This document shows, in pieces, positions 34,936-45,768 of a DNA stretch of 64,000 bases. The notes below the pieces were generated by a model that searched no databases, was not told the DNA's origin, and worked only from the letters and a program-made list of their open reading frames with translations. Each line of letters starts with the position of its first letter. The stretch's first letter is position 1. A program made the position numbers and the translations under genes. The stretch is from assembly GCA_037783415.1 (NCBI GenBank), contig JAZGTN010000044.1:2303501-2367500 (forward strand), read 5' to 3'. The DNA is from Leptasterias polaris. Its lineage: Eukaryota > Echinodermata > Asteroidea > Forcipulatida > Asteriidae.

Positions 34936-35568
34936 GTTGTGGTGAATTGTACATTCTTAATTGTAATCCGTGGCAGTAACTTGTCCATCCTCCAGGCATA
35001 GCATATATAGACTCTACAACCACGGGAAAGGGACGAGTGGTCATGGGTCAACTCAATGGGAGTTTGTTTGTGTCGTCTTGCAATTTGAAATATGGTCAAT
35101 AGTCAGGTTTCTGAAGCTGTTTATGGAGTCAATGGCAATGTCATGCAGTGTCACTCAGTACGACTAGTGAGTAGTGGAGGGAGCTCGGAGACAGGATGTG
35201 TGTATGTTATGTATTGAATTGTATATCAATATTTAATTAAAAACTAAACAATTAATGTATAAATAGCACAGAATCAGATGAGTGCAGAGCATGGATGAAA
35301 GAAACATGCAGCATGCATCGTCAGTTGGGCGTGGGGCCGGGGGCAGGCATACAGACCAAACACATCAATTAATGACGGATTATTTTATTTAACATCTGAA
35401 CTAACGAACGTCAACCTGTCCTACTCCTACATCACATGTATGGTACACTATCCTGTCCACCTCCGAGCTCCGTCAGTACACCATTCACAAAATTAATAGA
35501 AAACCTGACAAAATCTGCCCATTTATCAATCTAAAACATACCTTTGTAACAACCAGTGATTCTCCTAC

Positions 35569-35710
35569 CTTTGGTGAACAGCCAGATAACCCGTACAGCA
35601 TCATAGTTTGTATAAAATGGGACATTTCTAGGTAAAATTTGGAGAACGAAATTGAGGTCGAAACTCCCTACAAAACTGTATTCATATGACCTAGAGAGGG
35701 CGCACTTCAT
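35569..35710 (-). CDS. Candidate first exon of an unnamed small gene
   Basis: The open frame MKCALSRSYEYSFVG, then SFDLNFVLQILPRNVPFYTN and YDAVRVIWLFTK, ends with the donor AAAG|GTAGGAG, one base into a codon. Composition and hydrophobic spacing look coding, but I do not recognise the family. A second donor (AAAG|GTATGT) lies 35 bases further along in the same frame. The next exon with fitting phase is at 33701-33786. A short upstream ATG (MVLVCL) precedes the chosen start. Chaining with the two later exons gives about 96 residues. Confidence 0.4.
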
Positions 35711-36205
35711 AAACAAACCAACACCATAACACTAACAGCACAAGCTGTGACTTGTGACTTTCGTTAATTATCGTGGAAATAAATTGTACTTTGATTAGTT
35801 TTAATGGCCTGGAATAACTCTTAGTAAAGTGTTCGTGTTTTCAAAATGATTTGTGTGTTATAGGTAACTAAAATTAAACTTATTTTGAAAAACTGTGTTC
35901 TTTACCCCCCCCCCCCCCAAAAAAAATTTAAATGCTCACACCATTGACTATGGTTTTGTACACATATACAAAACGCACAACAAACGCTACATTGTGACGT
36001 CGCCCAGCGTTTTAGGCCACAAATAACTATACAGCTGTATTCAAAAAGTATATAATTGAAACAAGTTTTATGATCGGACGTATACTTACTAAGATATGGT
36101 GGTCTGAAGATTGGCTAGTTAAATCATTGTCATTATAACTAAGTCAATTTAGTTAATGATGTTAAGCTAATAAGGACCTGTGGTATAATTTTTACTATAA
36201 ATGCA

Positions 36206-36260
36206 AATAGTTAGTGGCCTGACGTTTCGACCCTAGATAGTCTTTCTCGAAGGCTGAAAC
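36206..36260 (+). repeat. GGCCTGACGTTTCGACCCTA repeat, copy 3
   Basis: ATAGTTAGTGGCCTGACGTT, then TCGACCCTAGATAGTCTTTC and TCGAAGGCTGAA. Confidence 0.75.
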
Positions 36261-36816
36261 TGGGATGTTCATGTTTTCTCTAACTTCTCTAACTTCTATA
36301 ACTGACCTACGCTTGGATCTAACTCTTTCGTATTTAAAAGGTAAGTATGACTTCAGGAGGGAACAAAATGCGTGTACAAATCCTATGAGTTTTTGACAGG
36401 AATATAAAGAATAAGAAAAGAAAAGGAAATAACAATCTTGACAAAAACAATAGCTGTTCCGTCTACTATATGTCGGAACAGCTAATAATTTGTAGCTCTT
36501 ATAAATGGCGCTTTATCACAACCGAATTGTGTCCCAAAGCGCTCTAGATTTGTATGGCAGGTTGAATTCAGAGGTAGGCCCTATGTTTGAAGTATGAGAC
36601 CTATTTACGTAAGGGTTTACAAGGTGATGCTGCACAGTGCAGCCACACTCACACCAGGGAACACCGGGGAAAACATCTTCGCAGTGTCTTGGGCTCTTTT
36701 ACATGCATTGGCGGGCACAGGTCCTACTGCTCATCGTCCTATATCCGAAGGATAAAGCAAAACTAAGGTTAAGTAAATTAATGCCCAAGTACACGACGTC
36801 TCCCGACGGGGACTCA

Positions 36817-37296
36817 TGTCATGCCAAAAAGTGTCCGCCGCGAAAAAGTGTCCGCTGAGCATGCACACCACTCGGACAGTATTTGGCATGTGCGGACAGT
36901 ATTTAGCGGGGAGTTTACGGTCATTTTGGGGGAGTTAGCGGAGAGTAGGCTATTTGGCAGGAATGGACAGTATTTGGCGGAGATTAGCGGACATTATTTG
37001 AGGCACAGTTTGGCAGTGAGTAATTATCGGACAAAAAAAACATATGAACGATGTGTGAGAAAGTGCTAAATGTCAAGTGTTACGAATCCTTATAATAATA
37101 TACAGTAAGGGAAACGTTTAAACGAAGTTCAAAGGGAAATTCATATGAAAACATGATCTTCTGTGATGCCCGCTAAACGCGGACGCTTTTTGGCAGACCT
37201 CCGTAAACAATGTGACGTCATAGACGCATGACCAATCAGATCGCAATATGCTAATGAGCGGACACTATTTCGCGGCGGACACTTTTTGGCATGACA
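36817..37296. mobile_element. 480 bp MITE with internal terminus-like repeats
   Basis: Ends TGTCATGCCAAAAAGTGTCC then GCCGCGAAAAAGTGTCCGCT, with the right end its reverse complement at about 37250-37296 (few differences). The interior repeats CGGACAGTATTTGGC-like words at least four times (about 36871-36990), which resemble the GCGGACACTTTTTGGC termini. No transposase frame. Confidence 0.85.
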
Positions 37297-38709
37297 CCTA
37301 CACTCCGACAACACCAGAACTCGACACTGGACGAGCTTGGCTCAGGACACTTGACTTATTATTGTGCAAAACCATTATGATTCAACTCTCCTGTCATGCT
37401 TATAATATTATAAACTATTCTTTTCATAATTTGTTATCGAAGCACAACAACAATATATTTTAACTATTTGTCATGTTTTCTGAGATGGCTTTCATTTTGT
37501 TTCACGTCGTTGATTTTGCTAATTTGCTTAATTTGAGTTAAACCAAAATAGTCAGTTCATGTTTTTCATAAATAAACACATCAAGTCAACATTTATGATT
37601 ATAATTTTGTGATGAATATGTATTTCTATGATCAGAAAGAAAATTAATTAAAAGTTTTCCAATAATTTTCACAATATTTCAATATATCCTTTATCCCTCT
37701 ATGTACCAAATTGTTTTAGATAAAAAACCGCTGGTGACCGTCTTGTTTGACCACTCAATCAAACATTCACACAACAGCACATGCATAATGTTCAGAGGCC
37801 ATAGTTTGACAATAATATGTTGTCACCCTGATATTTCACGTCAAAGCAACGTAAACAATAACATAGGTCTAACTTATGAAATTTGTTTTCATATAATCCA
37901 AAAACCATGAGATCGTTCAAAAGTTAATTTTCTCAATCTTTCTTCAAGAAGTGAGATTTGTAAACTCAAACAACTTTTGTACATAGTTTGGCATTTTGGA
38001 TCTTTCCACTCTCGTTTTTGAGAGCGCTGCACCGAAGTAGGCCTAACCCTTTGTTTTTACAACAATTAGAAATATCTGATCTTTCTTGGAAAATTATTAA
38101 CATACAGATTAATTATAGCTACAGATTTACAATAAAAGGCCATTGTGTTTGGACTTTTTAAGGTGGGATCTCGGTCGACTATGGTATTTACTTTCATTAT
38201 TCGCATAAGACTTATAATATTTATTATATACACATTGCCAATCTAACAAGTTTAACATGCACAATAAAAACTTGTTCCCTCATCATCACTTCTTCTTGCC
38301 AAAAGATCATCTAAAAACCTGCATCCCTGAAAAAATGTGTTCCTCTACGTAAGCATTTATATTATAATACACCAGAGCATAATTTTTGTAGGATATACTT
38401 TTGAACTGTCAAAGACCAATATCCTCACTTGGTTAGAGATTATCCAGGTGCGCTGGCAGGATCGTTGTTTTAGCGCATTTTTCTAGCGATGTGTTTTGTG
38501 CATGATTTAGGCCTAGTTGTGTTAGACAGACCAACTGACGAGTTCAGTGAGTGGGCATTGAACAAGTTGTTGTTCTTGGAGAATGAATAAATCGGTGTCG
38601 GTGTGTTTTACATTGAACGGAGTTTGAGTTCGTTTGTTTTTTGTCTGCGTTTCGGCTGCAGAGCAAACAAGGATCCCGTTGGCAGTCCGTTACAAAACGA
38701 ATAATAACA

Positions 38710-38950
38710 AACCTGTGAAAACTTGGGCTCAATTGGGCTGCAAGAAATTGAAGAAAAACCACCCACGTTGCATACAATTGTGTTCTGAGATGTCTGGGAA
38801 AGGCTTCATGCCTGAAGCCTTTCTCAGATTCGAATTTTTGGTGGAAATTTACCTCTTACACCAAAACTGCATAATTTTTGAAGGGTGTCATTACTATTAA
38901 AAAAACTTTATAATATCAACAGCTCTCCAGTGCTCTTTACCAAGTAAGTA
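38710..38950 (-). mobile_element. Truncated TTAA-type MITE, family 2
   Basis: Reverse strand matches 61922-62297 from ACTTACTTGGTAAAGAGCAC through GAGAGCTGTTGATATTATAA to the AACAAACC end. The central hairpin reads GGCTTCATGCCTGAAGCC. The outer left part is missing; the satellite begins right after. Confidence 0.75.
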
Positions 38951-38976
38951 AACTTAAATCCCACATACATACACAA

Positions 38977-40100
38977 TTCAATTCGATTCAACAAGCATAC
39001 AGGAGGCTTCAGACATATTATTCTGTAGGGTCAAGCATACACATGCCAAGTCAATTTTGATTCAACAAGCGTGACTTCATACTTATGAAGCCTCAAGCCT
39101 TCACATCAAGGTGCAAGTCCAGCTTTTTTCCAAAATTGGTCGAAGTTTTGAACTTGCACTTCTAGGTTCTAAATTCATGCTGTATGCTCTCCTGATACTC
39201 ATTATCTGATATTGCCATTGGATATAAGCTATAACATACTTTTGGAATTATTGATAGTATAAAAACAGCAAAAAATTGAGAAAATCACTAGGCCTGGGGT
39301 AAGTTAAATACGTCTATCAAATTTGTGCCAAATTTAACTAGGTGCAGTTTGTCTGCTCTAAACAATGCAGTAGTATACATGTACTACTGATATCATTTTA
39401 TGTATTTTGAAACTGGATATTTGCTATATTTTTGGTAGTTTTGATTACTTTGAGGCTTCATCAGAGTCTTTGGTCACTGTGGCATGAAAAGTCACTATGA
39501 TTTGACATGCATGAAGCTTCAGATGTACATGTACATGTACGTAGGGTCAAGCATACACATGCCAAGTCACATTTGATTCAATAAGCATACATGAGGCTTC
39601 AGAGGTATGAAGCCTAAAGCATACACATGCCAAGTCAGTTTGATTCAACAAGCGTACAGGAGGCTTCAAACATATGAAGCCTCAAGCATACACATGCAAA
39701 GTCACGTTTGATTCAACAAGCGTACAGGAGGCTTCAGACGTATGAAGCCTCAAGCCTACACATGCCAAGTCAGTTTGATTCAACAAGAGTACATGAGGCT
39801 TCAGAGGTATGAAGCCTCAAGCATACACATGCCAAGTCAGTTTGATTCAACAAGCATACAGGAGGCTTCAAACATATGAAGCCTCAAGCCTACACATGCC
39901 AAGTCAGTTTGATTCAACAAGCCTACAGGAGGCTTCAGATGTATGAAGCCTCAAGTCTACACATGCAAAGTCAGTTTGATTCAACAAGCCTACAGGAGGC
40001 TTCAGACGTATGAAGCCTCAAGCCTACACATGCCAAGTCAGTTTGATTCAACAAGCCTACAGGAGGCTTCAGATGTATGAAGCCTCAAGCATACACGTCA
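38977..40100 (+). repeat. 67 bp satellite array with a palindrome in each unit
   Basis: Unit: GTTTGATTCAACAAGCATAC, then AGGAGGCTTCAGACGTATGA and AGCCTCAAGCCTACACATGC and CAAGTCA. Every unit has GAGGCTTCA, six bases, TGAAGCCTC. About eight regular units from 39540 to 40095, with degenerate or interrupted units from 38977 to 39540. Confidence 0.92.
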
Positions 40101-40500
40101 TAAGGTATAAGTCCAGTATTATTACTACTCAAAGATTGACAAAAACTAAATGATATTTATATCCTGATGACTTTATTACATTGCATTCTTGTCAAATTCA
40201 TTATTTGATACACAGCATACAGAAAAATAACTTTTTTAAAATGTTAAACGTTATCAATTTATAACATGTGTAAAGAATTAGATATGTGTCGTCTGCCTGC
40301 TTATTCATAAACCTAAAGTAACTGAAAAAATAAAACAACACAAAACTGATGCCATATGATGAGAAATTAATATTCATAGTTTGTTGTAAACAAAGACGGT
40401 TCAAAACATGATAACTTTCCTTCGAAATAAATACAACATTATTTCGCTGCTTTTTAGTGCAGCATATCAAAAGAAAATCTTTCATAGTATAACATAGTTC

Positions 40501-40678
40501 ATAGTGTTAGCCAGAGGGGTGTCTGGGTGTCTTTTGGACGCCCTGTTTTAAATTTGGACACCCTGTTTCATCTGTCATTTACATGTAAATGTATTGTAAG
40601 TGAACAATTTGGACACCCAGCTTTTAAATTTCCAGCAGATTTGGACACCCTTTTACCAAATCCTGGCTAAAACCTTGA
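40501..40678 (+). mobile_element. 178 bp repeat with GGACACCC words, copy 1
   Basis: From ATAGTGTTAGCCAGAGGGGT to CCTGGCTAAAACCTTG. The reverse complement at 48682-48860 differs at only a few positions. The ends are imperfect inverted repeats (GTTAGCCAG and CTGGCTAAAAC) and GGACACCC/GGACGCCC occurs repeatedly inside. Confidence 0.85.
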
Positions 40679-40769
40679 CATAGTTATTCAGAAGTTAAAA
40701 TGACTAAATATAACATGTACAATCGCCCCCCCCCCCCTCTGTCTAGCACGATGAAAAATTGGTAAGCTG

Positions 40770-41095
40770 GAAAATATAAATATTCATAAATTAATACATA
40801 ACTAACATGGTAAAAAGATGGTTGTGGTGGTAAAAACCTTCCTTGAAATATTTCTGCTTGAAATGTATATATATAGTTTATGACAAATAAGTAAAGCAAT
40901 CAGTTTTGATTTTGCGAGTCCAAAACCTATTGTTTGATAAAAGTGAAAACAGAAAGCTTTTCTTTCACAATTGGTTCATGAATCCGATGACCGATTGAGC
41001 TTGAATTTTCACAAGTTTCTTATTTCATGTAGATGTTGGGTCACACAAGTGTTGATACTGGTCTTTGACAATTACCAATGTTGTCCACAAGCTTA
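40770..41095 (+). mobile_element. TTAA-type MITE, family 1, truncated and diverged
   Basis: Shares AAAATATAAATATTCATAAA, CATGGTAAAAAGATGGTTGT, GGTCTTTGACAATTACCAAT and GTTGTCCACAAGC with 46979 and 47967. Confidence 0.65.
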
Positions 41096-41682
41096 AAAAA
41101 AAAAAATTCCAAACCAGGCAAGCATTGTTTTTACCCTGACCACTACAGAAGAACCCGACGACAGATTTTGCTTCACGCTTTTAAATGTTGTTGTTAAAAT
41201 TTTTGGACTGAGGAAGAATCCTAATTAATATCCTATGTAAGAAATTGAATGATTTATAAAAAGAAAATAACAATAACTCAAAGATTTGAACTTCACCATA
41301 CGAGATGTTCACAGAAGAATTTGGGGAAATATTAAAACAGTTGTGTCAGTGTGTAAAATAAAACACATAAAAATACACATCTTTAACTTTCACAAGTCTC
41401 TACACTACATCTAATATTTAATCTAATCCAATATTTGCATTGAAATGGCATTGCCATTTAGATGTTATAATAACCACAAAATCATGGTTAGAAACAACTG
41501 TCTTTGATTAAACCTGTACTACTTCTACGTCCAATAAAAAATACTACAAATAATGACGAAAATATCTTGGGCAAATGTAACACTGATTTCTGTGCACCTG
41601 GTACTGGAGGAGGTCCACAAATTCATTGAGGGCAAAGATGGGCCATTACCCTGGTCTTTGCCTTGGTGTCACTTACACATGT

Positions 41683-41907
41683 TTAACCCTCCTACTTTTT
41701 GACCATTATCATCCACTGTGGTTTTTTCTTAACAGCAGAAATGCCACAGCAAGCCTGCAATATGGTATCATGTGGTAATCTACACAGCATACATGTACAG
41801 TTTAATTCTGTGCACAGATATGCCACCATAAACAACCTGTGCAGTTGTATGGTTTCAAATGGTTGATGGACTCCCCCGGAAAATGGTACCAAGAGTGGGA
41901 GGATTAA
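41683..41907. mobile_element. MITE, AACCCTCCTACT family
   Basis: Left TTAACCCTCCTACT, right AAGAGTGGGAGGATTAA. Interior TCATCCACTGTGGTTTT and CATGTGGTAATCTACACAG words are shared with 53296-53515, in the opposite orientation. Confidence 0.75.
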
Positions 41908-43025
41908 TAAATACAAATACCACTACAACAAACACACACAATAAGGCAAATCCCGCAGAGGATTTTCCATGTTGAATAATCAAGACATTTTGTAAACCTA
42001 TACACAAAAGTTTTTTAATATTCTACCAATTGAGCACCAGAGACAACTGATTGGGTAGACAGCAAACCGTAATTTTTACTAAATATAGTTCCCCTTTCTT
42101 AGGAAGTGTTGAATACAAACTTACCACATCATGTACATATTCAGAGATAATTTACACAACCTGTTGTGAGAGAATGCTACATGTATGTAAAGAATAGAGA
42201 TTGTCAGATGCACGTTATGTGTGCAACTGAGCAAACTTGAGGAAGTTTGGTTGTGTGACACAAGAAATACTGCACACTCGCGTCCGATGATACGCAAATC
42301 TGATCACCACTACAATATCATGACAAAATTGTCATCATGTATTTACAAAATAGCATGAACATGATTCAGTTTGACATTGAAATATTTCTGTCTATAGTAG
42401 TCTGTACAATTTTCCACTTACTATTTACTTTAAAATCCTTGCTATTTATTGCTGATAAAAATACAGTGATTGTCACATCGAAACAGAGAAATAATAAATC
42501 ACAGTTTTTGTCTAATTTTGAAAGGATGAGTTTTCCCACATTTTGGGAGACTAAAAATTATATGTACACATCTGTCTGAAATATGAAAAATTGACCTATC
42601 ACTTTAACAACCTGAAATTCTACAACAAACAATGATTTAGATTTGATAATGCCTAATTCTTCTATTGCAAGATTTACTGAATTCGTTCTGTTGCTGTGTT
42701 ACCTTTAAAACTGACCAAAATATTTTGTACACAATAGATAATAACCAAAATGTTTATAATTTTTGAATGGCCATTCCAGTCTCTTGATAAACATTTGAAC
42801 TACTACTACACAACAAATTTGACGCTTTGATAGATGAAGAAAGTTTGAGTTCAGCTGAATAGTCGGGGCTAATTGAAAAAAACCAAAATGTTCCTCCAAA
42901 ATGAGATTTAAGGTTTGCTATTATGGTTATTTTTTATGAGACACAAACCTCTTGTAGTTTGCAGTGTACTGTGGCCAGGAAAGTTTGGATGCGAGGTTGG
43001 ACTGGAATGGCTGGCATGACTGAAC

Positions 43026-43239
43026 TTAAAAACCAAGAGGATGATCGGCCAGGAGACCTCCCGACTGCACCATGGCTTGAGATATCTTAGGGACTGCATC
43101 AAAGTTCTCTTTGGTCTGTTTGTTCTTGAGGGCTTTGAGGTTGTCCTCCACGCGCTGTGCGGCGTCATTGCAGAAGAACTGGCACATTGTTTTCTCGTGG
43201 TCGGCGGATGGGACTTGGTTCTTCAGGGATCGAGACGTT
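43026..43239 (-). CDS. ACADVL: ACADVL exon 14: C-terminus and stop
   Basis: Encodes [20 protein letters not shown] to [11 protein letters not shown] and TAA. It corresponds to human SRSLSEGHPTAQHEKMLCD and GGVVTSNPLGF. The first base completes the arginine begun in exon 13. TTTATT at 42445-42450 reads AATAAA on this strand and could be the polyadenylation signal. Confidence 0.95.
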
Positions 43240-45736
43240 CTACAGGGAAATCAAACAAGCCAAAGATTGAAATCAATCACTATGGCTTCGGCTAATGTGG
43301 CCCATAAATTGGGCCAGGTTTTTCTCTGATATCTTGTTGCCTGGGCCCAATTTCATGGCTCTGCTTACCGCCGAATTCTGCGCTTACGATCACCATTCTC
43401 TGCTTACAGGGCATGCCCGAATTTCTGCGCTAGCTGTGTAAGGGAAGAATGCCTAGTACGTGGACTACGCACGTTCACAAGCAAAAATTCCATGCTAACC
43501 TGTGAAATACGCTCGACGTAAGCGCAGAATTCCCTGCTTCCGGAAGCGCCGATTCTTTGATTGCAGTAAGCAGAGCCATGAAATTGGGCCTTAAATGTCA
43601 TTCATGATAGACAAGGCGAAAATAAAGTACACACTACGTCTAAGGCTAATATGGCCCATGAATATGGGCCATGTTTTTCTCTGATGACTTAAGGCTGAAG
43701 TTTCATTCATGACAGACAAGGTGAAAATATATAAAATGCACACAATTATTTCAACTCTAAACTGAATTTAAACGTCTCCTGCAGACATTCCTGTTGCGCA
43801 ACCAATCCTAATTCGTTTGTTTTTGTGCAGTTTTTTCTTTTTCTTTTCTCGTCTCTTGTAAAGCGCTCTGTTCTTTGTATAGCGCTATATAAATGCTCCG
43901 TATTATTATTAATATTATTATTATTAATCATCACATACCTTGAGAGAGTTGCGACCATGGCATAGATGTCAATAGCAGCATCAGCCATCCTCCACAGGTG
44001 CATCTGCTTGTTCACCACATTCTTCCCATGTTGCATCAGCATCTCCTCCACGCTGACGGAGAAGTCGCTGATGGCCTTGGAGGCCTGGTTGGCCGAGGTT
44101 TGGAGATCCGGGTGGCAGTGCTCACCGAGGGATGGTCCCGAGTTGATCCCGACCATCCTCTTGGCTCTCTTGTTAGCTTCCTCCATGATGACGCCCAGGT
44201 TCATGGCAGGGCTCTTCAGGGCTTTCTGGAGCTCCTTGAGACGCTGGCCGGCATTCTGAAATCAACCACAGCCAAAAGTTGAGACATGATGCAACTAAAA
44301 AGCTAAATGAGCAAAGAATTTTGCAGTGCATCAATGTGCAGACTTGCCACTTGCCATGAATGTTTTGAGATTCCAGGATTTTCTATTTATCTCAGATTTT
44401 CTTTAAAGAAGTGAAATTTCTATCACAGGGAAAAAAGTGTCTTTACAGGTTATCATTTATGATAATGTAGAGTCTATGTCTAAAATGTAGTGGAATTTAG
44501 AGTTTTTGCCTGGTGCATGTTCCTCTCCATCCTTTAATCTAGACTGTTTTACACTGTTTTAACCTTCAAACGAGGCACCTGTTTCGGCCGAACGTATATT
44601 CGGATGTGACTGGCAAACGTAATAAGTCACTTAAGAGGGCTTGCAAGGGCTTATCTCCCATTTTCTTACCGCAGAAATGACAGCAAGACATCAAAGGACT
44701 TCCAGCTAGTTGGGGAACAGAGGTTTTCAATCAACTCAATGGGTCCAGGACTTTTGGCGACCACGCGCCTGACTTCGGTGCCATTGACATCAACCAGGCG
44801 GCCATTGCTTTGTGTACAAACCAATGCACAGGCGCAATGGGAGGATTTTTTTTCTCTCAACCCCTCTGACCCAAGTCGCCGACCCCTGTTGATTGACACC
44901 CCTTTCAGTCTAATTGTACTGCTGATGATATGGAGTATCGCATGGCTGGGATTTACCACGTGGGTGCTGTTATGTTTTTCTTGACTTGTGACAGCGCGTC
45001 TGACTCGCTGCAAGGTTTTAAGAGGAATATCAATTCCTACCTTCAGCTCCTGTGAGTTAGTTCCATCTTAAATGTTTTGTTTTGTACCCGCTTACCAAGA
45101 GTGGCTTTTAGCGTTAATTGGGGCAAACTTGCATTAAACTACTTAAATAAATAAAAATTAAAAAAAGCTCTTACCATGAGTCCAGTAAGGGAGACAAAAA
45201 GGCGGAGAATGTCGTTGGTTCCTTCAAAGATGCGGAAGATTCTAAGATCCCTCATCACCCTCTCCAAACCAGAATCCTACAAAAAGCAACAAATCAGAAA
45301 TTCATTCAGTGAAAATACAACAAACAAATCATGGTATTATCTTGGCCATTTACGTTGGGGGAAAACATGAATCTTCAAGAATGGAGATTTTAGGGTCACC
45401 ATTTGCTTAGTCATAATTTTACTAATAACACAGGGACAGGGTTTCTCTGACTCTTTAATGGCAATTTAACAAAATTTGCGAATATTGATCAACTATCCTC
45501 AGCCATTTTTAAACAAGATATCATTGTCCAAGGTGAAGGGTCAGGGGGTTAAAGGTCAACAGACAAGGGCAGCCAGATATCATTACCTTCATGTATCCCA
45601 TACCACCACAGACTTGGATGGCTTCATCAGCTATCTCCCAAGCTGCCTCCTAAAAAGACCAGAGGAAAATATGTTATTCATAATTAATTTATCCCCCCCC
45701 CAAAAAAAAAAATTATAATAATAATAATAATAAATA

Positions 45737-45768
<32 letters not shown>

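Larger units (their letters stand above)
35711..43025. other. Repeat-rich intergenic region, 35.7-43.0 kb
   Basis: No gene found. It holds a GGCCTGACG repeat (36206), a 480 bp MITE (36817), a MITE half (38710), the 67 bp satellite (38977-40100), a 178 bp repeat (40501), TTAA-type and AACCCTCC MITEs (about 40770, 41683), and probably the ACADVL 3'UTR at its right end. The stretch 37.3-38.7 kb shows nothing recognisable. Confidence 0.5.

Noticed and set aside
38977..40100. CRISPR-like array of repeats and spacers
   Set aside because: The units are contiguous 67 bp satellite copies with no unique spacers, and the genome is animal.
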